This document shows positions 16,407-24,849 of a DNA stretch of 64,000 nucleotides, piece after piece. The number at the start of each line of letters is the position of its first letter. Positions within the stretch are counted from its first letter, which is position 1. The translations under genes were made by a program, and so were the position numbers. Location of the stretch: NCBI RefSeq assembly GCF_000721705.1, contig NZ_JOJL01000021.1:124001-188000 (forward strand). The letters run 5' to 3'. Source of the stretch: Actinoplanes subtropicus. Its GTDB lineage: Bacteria; Actinomycetota; Actinomycetes; Mycobacteriales; Micromonosporaceae. The notes below the pieces were generated by a model. It was not told the DNA's origin and searched no databases. It saw only the letters and a list, made by a program, of their open reading frames with translations.

Positions 16407-17550
16407 CGGGCACCTCCAACCGCACGACGGTGCCCGCGCCGGGCGTGGAGCGGATGGTCGCCACCCCGCGGACCGAATGGGCGCGCTCGCGCAGGGACCT
16501 CAGCCCCAGGCTGCGGCCCGCGCGCACCACGGCCGCGACGTCGAAACCCGCCCCGTCGTCGGCCACCTCCAGCGCGGCCCCGGTCTCGCCGTGCCGGGTC
16601 AGGCTCACCGAGATGCTGCGGGCGCAGGCATGCCGGACCGCGTTGTGCAGCGCCTCCTGCGCCACCCGCAGCACCACCGTCTGCTGGCCGGTCGGCAGCA
16701 CCGGTGGGTCGGCCTCTTGGTAGCACAGCCTCGGGCCGCCGGCCCCGCCATACGCCCTGTCCAGCACCTGCACCTGTTTGCGGAGGACGGACGGCAGACC
16801 GTCCTCGGCCAGCTGGGCCGGGCGCAGCTCCAGCACCGCCGCGTGCAGCTCCTCGGCCGCCTCCCGGGCCAGCGTGGACACCTCGGCCAGCCGCTCGCGG
16901 ACCGCCGCCGGGTCGCGGTCGAGCAGCAGCTCGGCGGCCTGCACGGTGAGCCGCAGCCCGAACAGGCGCTGGGCCACGGCGTCGTGCAGGTCGTGCGCTA
17001 TCCGGGCGCGCTCCTCGGCGATGGTCAGCTCACGATTCCGCGCATACAGCCGGGCGTGGGTGAGCGCGATCGCGGCATGCGCGGCGAGCACCCCGACCAG
17101 CTCCTCGTCGGCGTCGGTGAAGCCGCCGGACTTGTTCGCCAGATACAGCGCGCCGAGGATCTCCTCGCCGCTGAGGACCGGCACGCCCAGGAACGCGACC
17201 AGCACCGGGTGGGCCGACGGCCACCAGCCGAACCGCGGGTCGGCCCGGATGTCGGCGAGGCGCTGGGCCCGCGGCTCGCGCAGCATCACCGCGAGGAAAC
17301 CGTGCTGCCGCGGCAGTGGGCCGATCGCGGCGCGCATCTCGTCGCTGACCCCGGCCACCACGAACTCGGCGAACGACCCGTCGTCGTCGGGGACGCCGAG
17401 CGCCGCATACTCCGCGCCGACCAGCTCACGGGCCGTATCCACGATGGTCTGCAGCACCTCGGGGACGGTCAGCTGGTCGCTGACCGCCAGCACCGCCTCG
17501 GAAAGGCGACGCGCCGTGCGGAGCTCATCGCGGTTCGTCACGCGGGCCAC
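16393..17550 (-). CDS. GAF-domain sensor histidine kinase (HisKA_3 type)
   Basis: This 385-residue cytoplasmic kinase has a GAF domain (about residues 25-170), a dimerisation/phosphoacceptor helix with the His in ARIAHDLHDAVAQRLFGL (~185), and an HATPase_c domain (ALHNAVRHA as the N box, VADDGAGFD as the G1 box, GLGLRSLRER). No transmembrane helix is present, so it senses a cytoplasmic ligand through GAF. It forms a two-component pair with the overlapping response regulator. Confidence 0.9.
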   Translation of the reverse strand: MARVTNRDELRTARRLSEAVLAVSDQLTVPEVLQTIVDTARELVGAEYAALGVPDDDGSFAEFVVAGVSDEMRAAIGPLPRQHGFLAVMLREPRAQRLADIRADPRFGWWPSAHPVLVAFLGVPVLSGEEILGALYLANKSGGFTDADEELVGVLAAHAAIALTHARLYARNRELTIAEERARIAHDLHDAVAQRLFGLRLTVQAAELLLDRDPAAVRERLAEVSTLAREAAEELHAAVLELRPAQLAEDGLPSVLRKQVQVLDRAYGGAGGPRLCYQEADPPVLPTGQQTVVLRVAQEALHNAVRHACARSISVSLTRHGETGAALEVADDGAGFDVAAVVRAGRSLGLRSLRERAHSVRGVATIRSTPGAGTVVRLEVPGGTG

Positions 17551-17663
17551 GATAGCCGCGGCCGGCGCGGAGCGCCTCGTACCACGGTCCTAGGTCCATC
17601 GACCGATTCGGAAGCCGTCCCGAGGCCGATACGTTCGCCGGGCCGAAGCGGGAGGGTCGAGAC

Positions 17664-18356
17664 ATGACGACGAAGACGGCAGTGCTTACCGGAGCCTCAC
17701 AGGGATTGGGCCGTGCCCTGGCCGAGGGGCTCGCCCGCGACGGCTGGCAGCTCGTGATCGACGCGCGCACCGGTCCCGACCTGGAAAGAGCCGCGGCCGA
17801 CCTGAGTCGGCTGACCAAGGTGACCGCGATCGCGGGCGACGTGGTCGACGACGATCACCGCGCCGAGCTCGCGGCCGCCGCCGATCGGCTGGGCGGCGCC
17901 GACCTGCTGGTCAACAACGCGTCCACGCTCGGCGGCAGCCCACCGCCGCCGCTGGCCACCTTCCCGCTGCCCGCGCTGCTGGACACCTTCGAGGTCAATG
18001 TGCTGGCCCCGATCGCGCTGACCCAGCTGCTGCTCCCCCACCTGCGCCGCTCCCCGGCCGGCGCGGTGCTCAACGTGAGCTCCGACGCCGCGGTCGAGGC
18101 GTACGAGGGCTGGGGTGGTTACGGCGCGGCGAAGGCCGCTCTGGATCACGCGAGCGCGGTCCTGGCCAAGGAGGAGCCGGCCGTGCGGGTGTGGGCGGTC
18201 GACCCCGGCGACCTGCGCACCCGGCTGCAGCAGGAGGCGTTCCCGGGCGAGGACATCTCCGACCGGCCGCTGCCCGAGACGGTCGTGCCGCGCCTGCTGG
18301 GGCTGGTGCACGACCGGTTGGCGTCGGGTCGCTATGTCGCGGGGACTTTGCGATGA
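17664..18356 (+). CDS. Short-chain dehydrogenase/reductase
   Basis: A 230-residue classical SDR: cofactor loop LTGASQGLGRAL, structural NNAS motif (LLVNNASTLGG), catalytic Ser (VLNVSSDAAV) and YGAAK (Tyr-x3-Lys). An acidic Asp after the second strand (LVIDART) suggests NAD rather than NADP preference. The stop overlaps the ATG of the QueA-like gene (ATGA), so the two are translationally coupled. The substrate is unknown. Confidence 0.85.
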   Translation: MTTKTAVLTGASQGLGRALAEGLARDGWQLVIDARTGPDLERAAADLSRLTKVTAIAGDVVDDDHRAELAAAADRLGGADLLVNNASTLGGSPPPPLATFPLPALLDTFEVNVLAPIALTQLLLPHLRRSPAGAVLNVSSDAAVEAYEGWGGYGAAKAALDHASAVLAKEEPAVRVWAVDPGDLRTRLQQEAFPGEDISDRPLPETVVPRLLGLVHDRLASGRYVAGTLR

Positions 18357-19750
18357 CCGCTACCCTCGATTTCCTCCTGCCCGGCGATCTGGAGGCACGC
18401 GAGCCGGCCGAGGCCCACGGCCAACGGCGGGATGAGGTGCGCCTGCTGGTGAGCCGCGGCGTCGCGGTGAGCCACCACCGGTTCCGGGAGTTGCCGCGCC
18501 TGCTCGAGCCGGGCGACCTGCTGGTGGTGAACAACTCGGCGACGCTGCCGGCCGCGCTCGACGCCGGCCCGGGCCTGGTCGTGCACGTGTCGACCGAGCG
18601 GGAGGACGGCAGCTGGCTGGTCGAGCCGCGCCGGCCGACCGGCGGCACGACCGCGCCGTTCGACCGTCCGGCGCCGCGGGTGATAGCGATCCCGGAGGGC
18701 ACGCTGACGCTGCGGGAGCGGTTCACCGATCGGCTCTGGGTCGCCGACGCCGACGTGCCGGGGACGATGGTCGACTATCTGGCCCGGCACGGGCGGCCGA
18801 TCCGGTATTCGTACACCGACCGGGACTGGCCGCTGGAAACCTACCAAAATTCCTATTCCGTACGCCCGGGTAGCGCCGAAATGCCCAGTGCCGGGCGGCC
18901 GCTGACCGGCCGGGTGCTGGCCGAGCTGGCCGGTCGGGGGGTGCTGGTCGCGCCGATCACGCTGCACACCGGGGTCGCCTCGGCCGAGGTCGACGAGCCG
19001 CCGTATCCGGAGTGGTTCGACATCCCGCAGTCGACCGCCGAGCTGATCCGGCACGTGCACGCGGCCGGGGGCCGGGTCATCGCGGTCGGCACCACCGTGG
19101 TGCGGGCGCTGGAGTCGACCGGCGGCGCGGCCGGCACCGGCTGGACCGACCTCGTGATCGGCCCCGAGCACCGCATCCGGGTGGTGGACGGCCTGCTCAC
19201 CGGCCTGCACGAGCCGCGCGCCTCGCACCTGCGCATGCTCACCGCGATCGCCGGCGAGGAGGCGCTGCGGGCCGCCTACGCCGAGGCGCTGCGCGGCCGC
19301 TACCTGTGGCACGAGTTCGGCGACGTCCACCTCATCCTGTCCGACGCACGCCGGCCCGAGCCTGCGCGCGCCCGCGACCGGGGCGAGCCGGGCACGCGGG
19401 ACCAAAGCGAGCTGGGCACGGGCGACCGGGGCAAGCCGACCGCCCGCGACCGGGACGAGCCGACCGCCCGCGACCGGGGCAAGCCGACCGCCCGCGACCG
19501 GGACGAGCCGGACACGCGGGACCAAAGCGAGCTGGGCACGGGCGACCGGGGCAAGCCGACCGCCCGCGACCGGGACGAGCCGGGGACGCGGGACCGGCGT
19601 GGATCAGGCGCGCATCACCGTCGCGATGGGGATGCCGGCGGCGCGCAGGGCCGGGATGAAGCCGCCCAGGACGCCGGCCACGAGTCCCGCGATGATGCCG
19701 GCCACGCCGGCCTCCCAGGGGAACTGGACGTTGTGCAGGAGCGGCTGTGA
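18353..19750 (+). CDS. QueA-like S-adenosylmethionine:tRNA ribosyltransferase-isomerase with repeat tail
   Basis: Residues 1-335 match QueA, which transfers the ribose of SAM to preQ1-tRNA and isomerises it to epoxyqueuosine: DFLLPGDLEAREPAE at the start, RRDEVRLLVSR, LEPGDLLVVNNSATLPA, TLHTGVASAEVDE, VIAVGTTVVRALES and RASHLRMLTAIAG. It is a divergent actinobacterial form, coupled to an SDR gene, with no other queuosine genes in view. The normal protein ends near residue 335; the remaining 130 residues are charged repeats (TARDRGKP/TARDRDEP) and then frame read across the 3' end of the convergent permease gene (147-bp overlap). The original stop seems to have been lost. Confidence 0.8.
   Translation: MTATLDFLLPGDLEAREPAEAHGQRRDEVRLLVSRGVAVSHHRFRELPRLLEPGDLLVVNNSATLPAALDAGPGLVVHVSTEREDGSWLVEPRRPTGGTTAPFDRPAPRVIAIPEGTLTLRERFTDRLWVADADVPGTMVDYLARHGRPIRYSYTDRDWPLETYQNSYSVRPGSAEMPSAGRPLTGRVLAELAGRGVLVAPITLHTGVASAEVDEPPYPEWFDIPQSTAELIRHVHAAGGRVIAVGTTVVRALESTGGAAGTGWTDLVIGPEHRIRVVDGLLTGLHEPRASHLRMLTAIAGEEALRAAYAEALRGRYLWHEFGDVHLILSDARRPEPARARDRGEPGTRDQSELGTGDRGKPTARDRDEPTARDRGKPTARDRDEPDTRDQSELGTGDRGKPTARDRDEPGTRDRRGSGAHHRRDGDAGGAQGRDEAAQDAGHESRDDAGHAGLPGELDVVQERL
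19375..19600 (+). repeat. Nested 24-bp coding repeat in the QueA-like gene tail
   Basis: Units of 24 bp encode alternating TARDRGKP and TARDRDEP, and a longer block containing TRDQSELGTGDRGKP is itself present twice. The nested structure indicates at least two rounds of duplication. All periods keep the frame. Confidence 0.85.
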
Positions 19751-20881
19751 GTCGCCGAGCAGCGTGGAGACGACCTTGAGTGCCGCCGCGCTCACCGCGA
19801 TCGCCGCGGCGGCGGTGAGCAGGCCGGTCAGCAGCGTCTCGGCCAGCACGATGCCGGCCAGCAGGGTGCGGGGCGTGCCGACGGCGCGGCGCAGGGCGAA
19901 CTCCTCGACCCGTTCGCCGACCGTGGCCAGGCCGACGTTGAGGATGCCGGCCACGCCGATGAGCAGCACGAGCCCGGCCATCGAGAAGAAGATCAGGCGC
20001 ATCAGCGTCAGCTCCTTGCCGCGCTCCTTGTGGGAGTCCACGGTGGAGATCTGCGTCTCGACGCCGAGCCCGCGCAGCTTGGCCGTCAGCACCCGCTCGG
20101 CCGGGGTCGACGGCTGGAACATGACCTGCAGCTGGCCGCCGGTGTTCGGGTCGGCCAGCCCGGTCGTCGGCAGCCAGTTGGTCAGCTCGTCGACCCGGGC
20201 GTATGCGTGTGGTTGCTTGTCGCCGTCGTCGACCACGCCGATGAACTGCGGCGTGATGTCGTTGACCGCACCGTTGACCCGCATCTCGGCGGGCACGTGA
20301 TGCTGACGGAAGCCCTTCGCCGCCTCCTGGTTGAGCACCAGGCGGGGCGCCAGCGCGGGCACGGTGGTGAAGTCGAGCCACCGTCCCGACTGCTGGTGGA
20401 ACGGCCGGAACACCCGGATGTCGCCGGTCAGCGCGGTGAGCCGCAGCGCGACGGCCTCCCCCTTCGGGCCGCCTTGGATGTCGCAGTGGCCGTCGGCGTA
20501 GCAGACCTGGGCGTCGCCCCAGTTCTCGTCCATCGGGGAGCCGTTGGGGTTGACCGGCGTCACGCCCGGCTCGCCGATGATCGCCGACAGGTCCATCGAC
20601 GCCACCGCGTCGGCGTGGCCGCGCAGCGTGCTGGTGACCACGTCGGCGGCCTGCGGGGTCGGCTGCAGACCCATCACCCGGGTGCCGTCGACGCCGTTGG
20701 TGAGCTCCAGGTCGGACAGCAGCGCCCGCTCGGCGATGCTCGCCCCGGCCTGCACCACCACGACCGCGAGCACACCCAGGAAGAGACTCACCATCGACAG
20801 CAGCGTGCGCAGCTTGCGGGCCCGGATGCCCTGCAATCCGATGATCAGCGACGACCGGAGGCGGCCGGAGAGGCGGATCAT
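19604..20881 (-). CDS. MacB/FtsX-type ABC transporter permease
   Basis: A 425-residue permease of the MacB family: N-terminal cytoplasmic helix with GLQGIRARKLRTLLSM, first transmembrane helix (~28-48), an extracellular domain of about 230 residues (MacB periplasmic core), and three C-terminal helices including GERVEEFALRRAVGTPR, the coupling-helix signature. It ends PALRAAGIPIATVMRA, typical of the family. It starts in a 4-bp overlap with the ATPase gene. With the adaptor it should form a tripartite-like exporter or mechanotransmission complex. Confidence 0.9.
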   Translation of the reverse strand: MIRLSGRLRSSLIIGLQGIRARKLRTLLSMVSLFLGVLAVVVVQAGASIAERALLSDLELTNGVDGTRVMGLQPTPQAADVVTSTLRGHADAVASMDLSAIIGEPGVTPVNPNGSPMDENWGDAQVCYADGHCDIQGGPKGEAVALRLTALTGDIRVFRPFHQQSGRWLDFTTVPALAPRLVLNQEAAKGFRQHHVPAEMRVNGAVNDITPQFIGVVDDGDKQPHAYARVDELTNWLPTTGLADPNTGGQLQVMFQPSTPAERVLTAKLRGLGVETQISTVDSHKERGKELTLMRLIFFSMAGLVLLIGVAGILNVGLATVGERVEEFALRRAVGTPRTLLAGIVLAETLLTGLLTAAAAIAVSAAALKVVSTLLGDSQPLLHNVQFPWEAGVAGIIAGLVAGVLGGFIPALRAAGIPIATVMRA

Positions 20882-21702
20882 GTGGGCACCCGCTCGGTGA
20901 GTACGCCGTCGACGAGGTCGAGGATCCGGCCCATCCGCGCCGCGTGGTCCCGGTCGTGGGTGACCAGGATCAGGCCGCAGCCGCGCTCGGTCGCCCCGAG
21001 CAGGGCATCGATCACCAGCGAGCCGGTCTCGGTGTCCAGCGCGCCGGTCGGCTCGTCGGCCAGCAGTATCCGCGGGTTGCGGACCAGGGCGCGCGCGATC
21101 GCCACTCGCTGCTGCTCCCCGCCGGACATCTTCGCCGGCCGGTTCTTCGCGAGGTGGGCGATGCCGACCTGGTCGAGGGCCGCCAGCACCCGCTTGCGCC
21201 GCTCCCGCCGGGGCAGCCAGCCCTGGCCGTTGACCAGCGCCATCGCCACGTTCTGGGCCGCGGTCAGGTGCTTGAGGAGGAAGAACCGCTGGAAGACGAA
21301 GCCGAAGTGGGAGCTGCGCAACTTCGCGGCCCGGCGCTCGGGCAGCCGGCTGATGTCCTCGCCGGCCAGCAGGTACCGGCCCGAGTCCGGCCGGTCGAAC
21401 AGCCCGACCACGCTCAGCAGCGTGCTCTTGCCCGAGCCGGAGCGCCCGACGATGGCCACGCTCTCGCCCGGCCGCACGGTGAGGTCGACGCCGTCGAGGA
21501 TCGTCCGCGGCTCCTGCTGGCCCTTGAGCACCTTGGTGATCCCGGCCAGCTCGATCAGCGCCCCGTCCGCGCCATCGAAAGAGGCCGTGCCATCGAAAGA
21601 GGCCGTGCCATCGAAAGAGGCCGCGCCATCGAAAGAGGCCGCGCCATCGAAAGAGGCCGCGCCATCGAAAGAGGCCGTGCCGTCGAAGGAGGACGGGCTC
21701 AT
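20878..21702 (-). CDS. ABC transporter ATP-binding protein (MacB/LolD type) with N-terminal repeats
   Basis: From about residue 48 this is a standard ATPase: Walker A GRSGSGKST, Q-loop FVFQRFFLLKHLT, signature MSGGEQQRVAIARAL, Walker B ILLADEPTGALD, H-loop LVTHD. The first 45 residues are seven SFDG(T/A)A hexapeptides that normal homologues lack. The start at 21702 overlaps the adaptor stop (ATGA), so the repeat tail really is at the translated N-terminus unless an internal start is used. It partners the FtsX-type permease directly downstream. Confidence 0.9.
   Translation of the reverse strand: MSPSSFDGTASFDGAASFDGAASFDGAASFDGTASFDGTASFDGADGALIELAGITKVLKGQQEPRTILDGVDLTVRPGESVAIVGRSGSGKSTLLSVVGLFDRPDSGRYLLAGEDISRLPERRAAKLRSSHFGFVFQRFFLLKHLTAAQNVAMALVNGQGWLPRRERRKRVLAALDQVGIAHLAKNRPAKMSGGEQQRVAIARALVRNPRILLADEPTGALDTETGSLVIDALLGATERGCGLILVTHDRDHAARMGRILDLVDGVLTERVPT
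21571..21695 (-). repeat. 18-bp coding minisatellite at an ATPase N-terminus
   Basis: About seven copies of an 18-bp unit of the type GCCATCGAAAGAGGCCGT lie directly behind the start codon of the ABC ATPase. Variation is limited to GT/GC and the last copy. It is the only 5'-end example in the window, but the gene pair overlaps here, so it is also the junction with the preceding gene's 3' end. Confidence 0.9.
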
Positions 21703-22781
21703 CCGGGCGCCCCAGGGCCGCCCTGGCCGGTGTTCGGCGTGGCGGTCGGCAGGTCCGGCCCGGGCACGGCGATCGTCTCGTCGCCGGTGAGGCCCTTGCG
21801 GATCTCGATGACCTTGCCGTCGGTGATGCCGAGCGTGACGTCGACGGTTCGGCGGGTGCGGTCCGGGCCGACGATGTCCACCTTGCCCTTGCCCTGTACG
21901 CCGGCGACGGCCTCGACCGGCAGCACCATCGCGTGCGCGGCCTTGGCGGTGACCACGTCGAGCGTCACGGCGGCGCCGTTGATCAGCTTGACGCTGCCCG
22001 GGGCGGTGCAGACCAGCCGCATGCCGGTCGCGTCCGAGCCAGCGGACGAGCCGCCAGACGAGCCATCAGACGAGCCATCAGACGAGCCGCCGCTGGAGGC
22101 GTCGCCGGAGTCGCCGCCCGAGCCGTTGCCCGGGCCGCCAACCCGGGTGCCGCCCGCCGCCGTGGGTGCGCCGCCGGCCGACGGGGCCGACGGGTTGGTG
22201 GCCGCCGGCGGTTCGGGGATTGTCCCGGCCGGCAGCGCGGCGATCGTGCCGATTGCCTGGCACGGGAAGGGGCCCGGCCCGTTCTTGATCTGGCCGCGGA
22301 CGGTCTGGACCGAGCCGGAGATCCGGTACGCCAGGGAGCTGTCGATGTCGGCGACGATGCCGTACCCGGCGTGCTTCGCGGACGCCACCGGCATGCCCGC
22401 GGTAACCGGGGCGTGGTCGCCCATGAGCCGCCCGGCGAACATCGAGCCGGCCGGGATGTAGACCCGGTTCGGCGCGCCGTCCCGCCACACCGAGCCCACC
22501 CACAGCGGCTCGGTCGCGGGCTTGGCCGACGGCTGGCGGTTCACGTACCGGATCTCGCCGCTGACCGGGGCGACGACGCCGAACACCGGGTCGATCTCGA
22601 CCTTGCCGTTGAGGCTGACCTGGTTGGTCAGGTCCTGCCGGGTGGGCTTCACCGTGGTCAGCACCGTGCCGCGCGGCTCGAGCCCGGGCGTCGCCGGCCG
22701 GGAAGCCGACGACGTGCACCCGCACAGCAGGGCCCCGGCCGCCGCGACCACCCCCAGGCGGGCCAGCCTGCGTCTCTCCAA
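21699..22781 (-). CDS. Lipoprotein adaptor subunit of MacB-type ABC system (HlyD/MacA-like)
   Basis: A 360-residue exported protein with lipobox LLCGC near residue 20. It has MacA-like elements: LTNQVSLNGKVEIDPVFGVVAPVSGEI, and a C-terminal barrel strand region with VTAKAAHAMVLPVEAV and VTLGITDGKVIEIRKGL followed by GDETIAVPG. A Gly/Ser/Asp-rich insertion (around residues 215-250) interrupts the barrel region. The start is a TTG at 22781 preceded by GGGGGAA; the signal peptide begins there. Its stop overlaps the ATPase start. It would link permease and outer-face substrate. Confidence 0.8.
   Translation of the reverse strand: MERRRLARLGVVAAAGALLCGCTSSASRPATPGLEPRGTVLTTVKPTRQDLTNQVSLNGKVEIDPVFGVVAPVSGEIRYVNRQPSAKPATEPLWVGSVWRDGAPNRVYIPAGSMFAGRLMGDHAPVTAGMPVASAKHAGYGIVADIDSSLAYRISGSVQTVRGQIKNGPGPFPCQAIGTIAALPAGTIPEPPAATNPSAPSAGGAPTAAGGTRVGGPGNGSGGDSGDASSGGSSDGSSDGSSGGSSAGSDATGMRLVCTAPGSVKLINGAAVTLDVVTAKAAHAMVLPVEAVAGVQGKGKVDIVGPDRTRRTVDVTLGITDGKVIEIRKGLTGDETIAVPGPDLPTATPNTGQGGPGAPG
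22035..22092 (-). repeat. 12-bp coding repeat (Ser/Asp/Gly) in the adaptor gene
   Basis: About four copies of a 12-bp unit of the type GACGAGCCATCA encode SSDG/SSGG tetrapeptides in the adaptor. It sits inside a flexible Gly/Ser region. Confidence 0.75.
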
Positions 22782-22934
22782 CGGATTCCCCCGTCCGTCC
22801 CGCGAGCCAGCGATGATCGCCAATCGACTCCGCGGACGAGACCATACAAGCAACGCGCAAGCCCCTCCGCATGCGACCAGACGCACCCGGACGGCAGTGG
22901 ACCGGAACCGAACGGGCGACCGCCTGTCTGGCGA

Positions 22935-22940
22935 TACGCT
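22935..22940 (+). promoter_or_regulatory. Putative -10 element (TACGCT), leaderless start
   Basis: TACGCT fits TANNNT and ends 6 bp before the GTG at 22947. No Shine-Dalgarno sequence precedes the start, so the mRNA of the flavoprotein is probably leaderless. Confidence 0.45.
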
Positions 22941-22946
22941 GGCGCC

Positions 22947-24089
22947 GTGGTGACGCGCGTGGTGGTGCTGGGTGCCGGGTTCGGCGGGCTCGAGCTGGCG
23001 ACGGAGGTGTCGGCCCGCTGCGGCGACGACGCCCAGGTGACCCTGATCGACCGGGCCGAGGGCTTCGTCTTCGGCTTCTCGAAGCTGGACGTCATGTTCG
23101 GCCGGCGCCGGCCCGAGCAGGTGCTGCACCGCTACGCCGACATGGTCAACCCCGGCGTGCGGTTCGTCGGCGCCACGATCACCGGCATCGACCCCACCAC
23201 CCGGCACGTCGAGACCACCGCCGGCGGGTTCGACGCCGACATCCTCGTCGTCGCGCTCGGCGCCGACCTGCACCCCGAGGCGACACCCGGCCTGGTCGAG
23301 GGCGGCACCGAGTTCTACACCGTCGCGGGCGCGTTCCGGGCGCGGGAGGTCCTCCGGGAGTTCGCCGGCGGCAAGGTCGTCGTGGCCGTCACCTCGACAC
23401 CGTTCAAATGCCCGCCCGCCCCGAGCGAGACGGCTCTCCTCGTACACGAAATGCTGGAGGCTCGTGGTCTTCGCGGCCGTTCCGAGATCGCCCTGGTGAT
23501 GCCGCTCGGGAAGCCGATCCCGCCGTCGCCCAAGGCCTCGGACGCGGTGCTGGCGGCGTTCGCCGAGCGCGGCATCGACTGGCTGCCCGAGCGTCTGGTC
23601 CGCGAGCTCGACCCGGCCCGCAAGATCGCCGTCCTGGCCGACGGCAGCGAACTGTCCTACGACCTGTTCCTCGGCGTGCCCGTGCATCGCGTGCCGCAGG
23701 TCGTGGCCGATTCCGGGCTCACCGTCGACGGCTGGGTCCCGGTCGATCCGCTGACCTTGGAAACCACCTTCCCGCGGGTGTACGCCGTCGGCGACGTCAC
23801 CAGCGTCGGCACCCCCAAGGCCGGCGTCTTCGCCGAGGGCCAGGCGGCCGTGGCGGCGGCCCGCATCATCGCCGATATCAAGGGCCAGATCCCGACCGCG
23901 GTGTACGACGGACACGGCATCTGCTACCTGGAGTTCGGCCACGATCAGGTGGCCAAGGTCGGCGTCACGTTCCTCGCCGGGCAACCGCCGGTCGGCGACC
24001 TGGAGGGCCCCTCGACCGCCCTGGCCGCCGACAAGACCGCCTTCGGCGCCGACCGCATCCGCCGCTGGTTCGGCCGCGAGTGGAGCTGA
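22947..24089 (+). CDS. FAD/NAD(P)-dependent oxidoreductase (sulfide:quinone reductase-like)
   Basis: A 380-residue flavoprotein with an N-terminal Rossmann motif (VVVLGAGFGGLELA), the second-strand Asp (VTLIDRAEGF), PFKCPPAPSETALL (typical of sulfide:quinone reductase and flavocytochrome c sulfide dehydrogenase-like proteins, with its Cys) and the late FAD motif VYAVGDVTSVGTPKAGVFAEGQ. It probably passes electrons from a small donor to quinone or another acceptor. Only one of the usual redox cysteines is obvious, so true sulfide oxidation is uncertain. GTG starts exist at 22947 and 22950. Confidence 0.8.
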   Translation: MVTRVVVLGAGFGGLELATEVSARCGDDAQVTLIDRAEGFVFGFSKLDVMFGRRRPEQVLHRYADMVNPGVRFVGATITGIDPTTRHVETTAGGFDADILVVALGADLHPEATPGLVEGGTEFYTVAGAFRAREVLREFAGGKVVVAVTSTPFKCPPAPSETALLVHEMLEARGLRGRSEIALVMPLGKPIPPSPKASDAVLAAFAERGIDWLPERLVRELDPARKIAVLADGSELSYDLFLGVPVHRVPQVVADSGLTVDGWVPVDPLTLETTFPRVYAVGDVTSVGTPKAGVFAEGQAAVAAARIIADIKGQIPTAVYDGHGICYLEFGHDQVAKVGVTFLAGQPPVGDLEGPSTALAADKTAFGADRIRRWFGREWS

Positions 24090-24167
24090 CCCGCGGAAGG
24101 GGAGCCGACCCGCGCGAGTGGAGCTGACCCGCGCGAGTGGAGCTGACCCGCGCGAGTAGGCGCTGAC
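24071..24167. repeat. 19-bp tandem repeat that duplicates a gene terminus, five copies
   Basis: The last codons and TGA of the flavoprotein gene (unit CCGCGCGAGTGGAGCTGAC) are repeated about four more times downstream, with one degenerate copy. The array ends exactly at the stop codon of the convergent DUF4232 gene. Each copy carries its own in-unit TGA. Confidence 0.9.
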
Positions 24168-24814
24168 TACGCCGTAGCGCCCTTGGCGATCGGCGAGACC
24201 CTGCCCTTGTCGATGCCCTTCGCCGAGCAGGCCTTCGTGGCCAGCGGGACGAAGATCGACGTGGTCTCGTCCGGCGGGTAGACCCGATAGCCGCGGACGC
24301 TGACCGCCCGGCACTGCGCGGCGTCGTAGAACCCCACGTCGTGCGTCGCCAGCGTGGCGTGCGCGACCGCGCCGGCCGCCAGCGTGATCGTGCTCTTCGC
24401 CGCGTCGGTGCGGGCGAACGGCACGTTGACCTGGTGCCCGTCGTCGCCGGCCACCCAGGACACGCCCGGGAAGCCGTACAGCGTGCAGGTGCGGTCCGAG
24501 ACATTCTTGAAGATCAGCGGGACGTACGCCGTGCCGGCCGCGCCCTCTCCCTCGCCCAGCGAGAGCTTGAGGTCGCCGGTGTGGCACCGCGACGTGCTCG
24601 CCTGCCCGGTCGACGAGACGCCGCCGCCCGTGCCCGGCGCGGCCGTGCCACTCGGTTCGGTGGCCGGCGCGCCCGTCGCCGCCGTGGCCGGCGCACTCGT
24701 CGCCGCGGAGGCCGGCGCGCTGGTCGGGCCGTCCGCGGGTGTCCCATTCGAGGCGGAAGAGCAACCGGCGGCCAGCAGCAGCGGCGCGGCCAGCAGAACC
24801 AGGAGTCGTTTCAT
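24167..24814 (-). CDS. DUF4232 lipoprotein
   Basis: A 215-residue secreted lipoprotein: MKRLLVLLAAPLLLAAGC signal and lipobox, a low-complexity Ala/Thr/Pro/Ser linker to about residue 70, then a DUF4232 domain (RCHTGDLKLSLGEGEG, PLIFKNVSDRTCTLYGFPGVSW, CRAVSVRGYRVYPPDET) with paired cysteines. The domain is common in secreted actinobacterial proteins and has no defined function. It is convergent with the flavoprotein gene. Confidence 0.85.
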   Translation of the reverse strand: MKRLLVLLAAPLLLAAGCSSASNGTPADGPTSAPASAATSAPATAATGAPATEPSGTAAPGTGGGVSSTGQASTSRCHTGDLKLSLGEGEGAAGTAYVPLIFKNVSDRTCTLYGFPGVSWVAGDDGHQVNVPFARTDAAKSTITLAAGAVAHATLATHDVGFYDAAQCRAVSVRGYRVYPPDETTSIFVPLATKACSAKGIDKGRVSPIAKGATA

Positions 24815-24849
24815 GGCTCCATGGAAACCCGGCGAGGATCTCCGCTACC

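Noticed and set aside
15333..16949. A plus-strand frame with WLAWLARVAGSRG-type repeats
   Set aside because: It is the translation of the 13-bp array followed by antisense of the response regulator and kinase genes. No start signal and no protein-like core.
12422..22781. Secondary-metabolite biosynthetic cluster
   Set aside because: No polyketide synthase, NRPS, terpene or RiPP core genes; the oxidoreductases and transporters present are scattered and unrelated.
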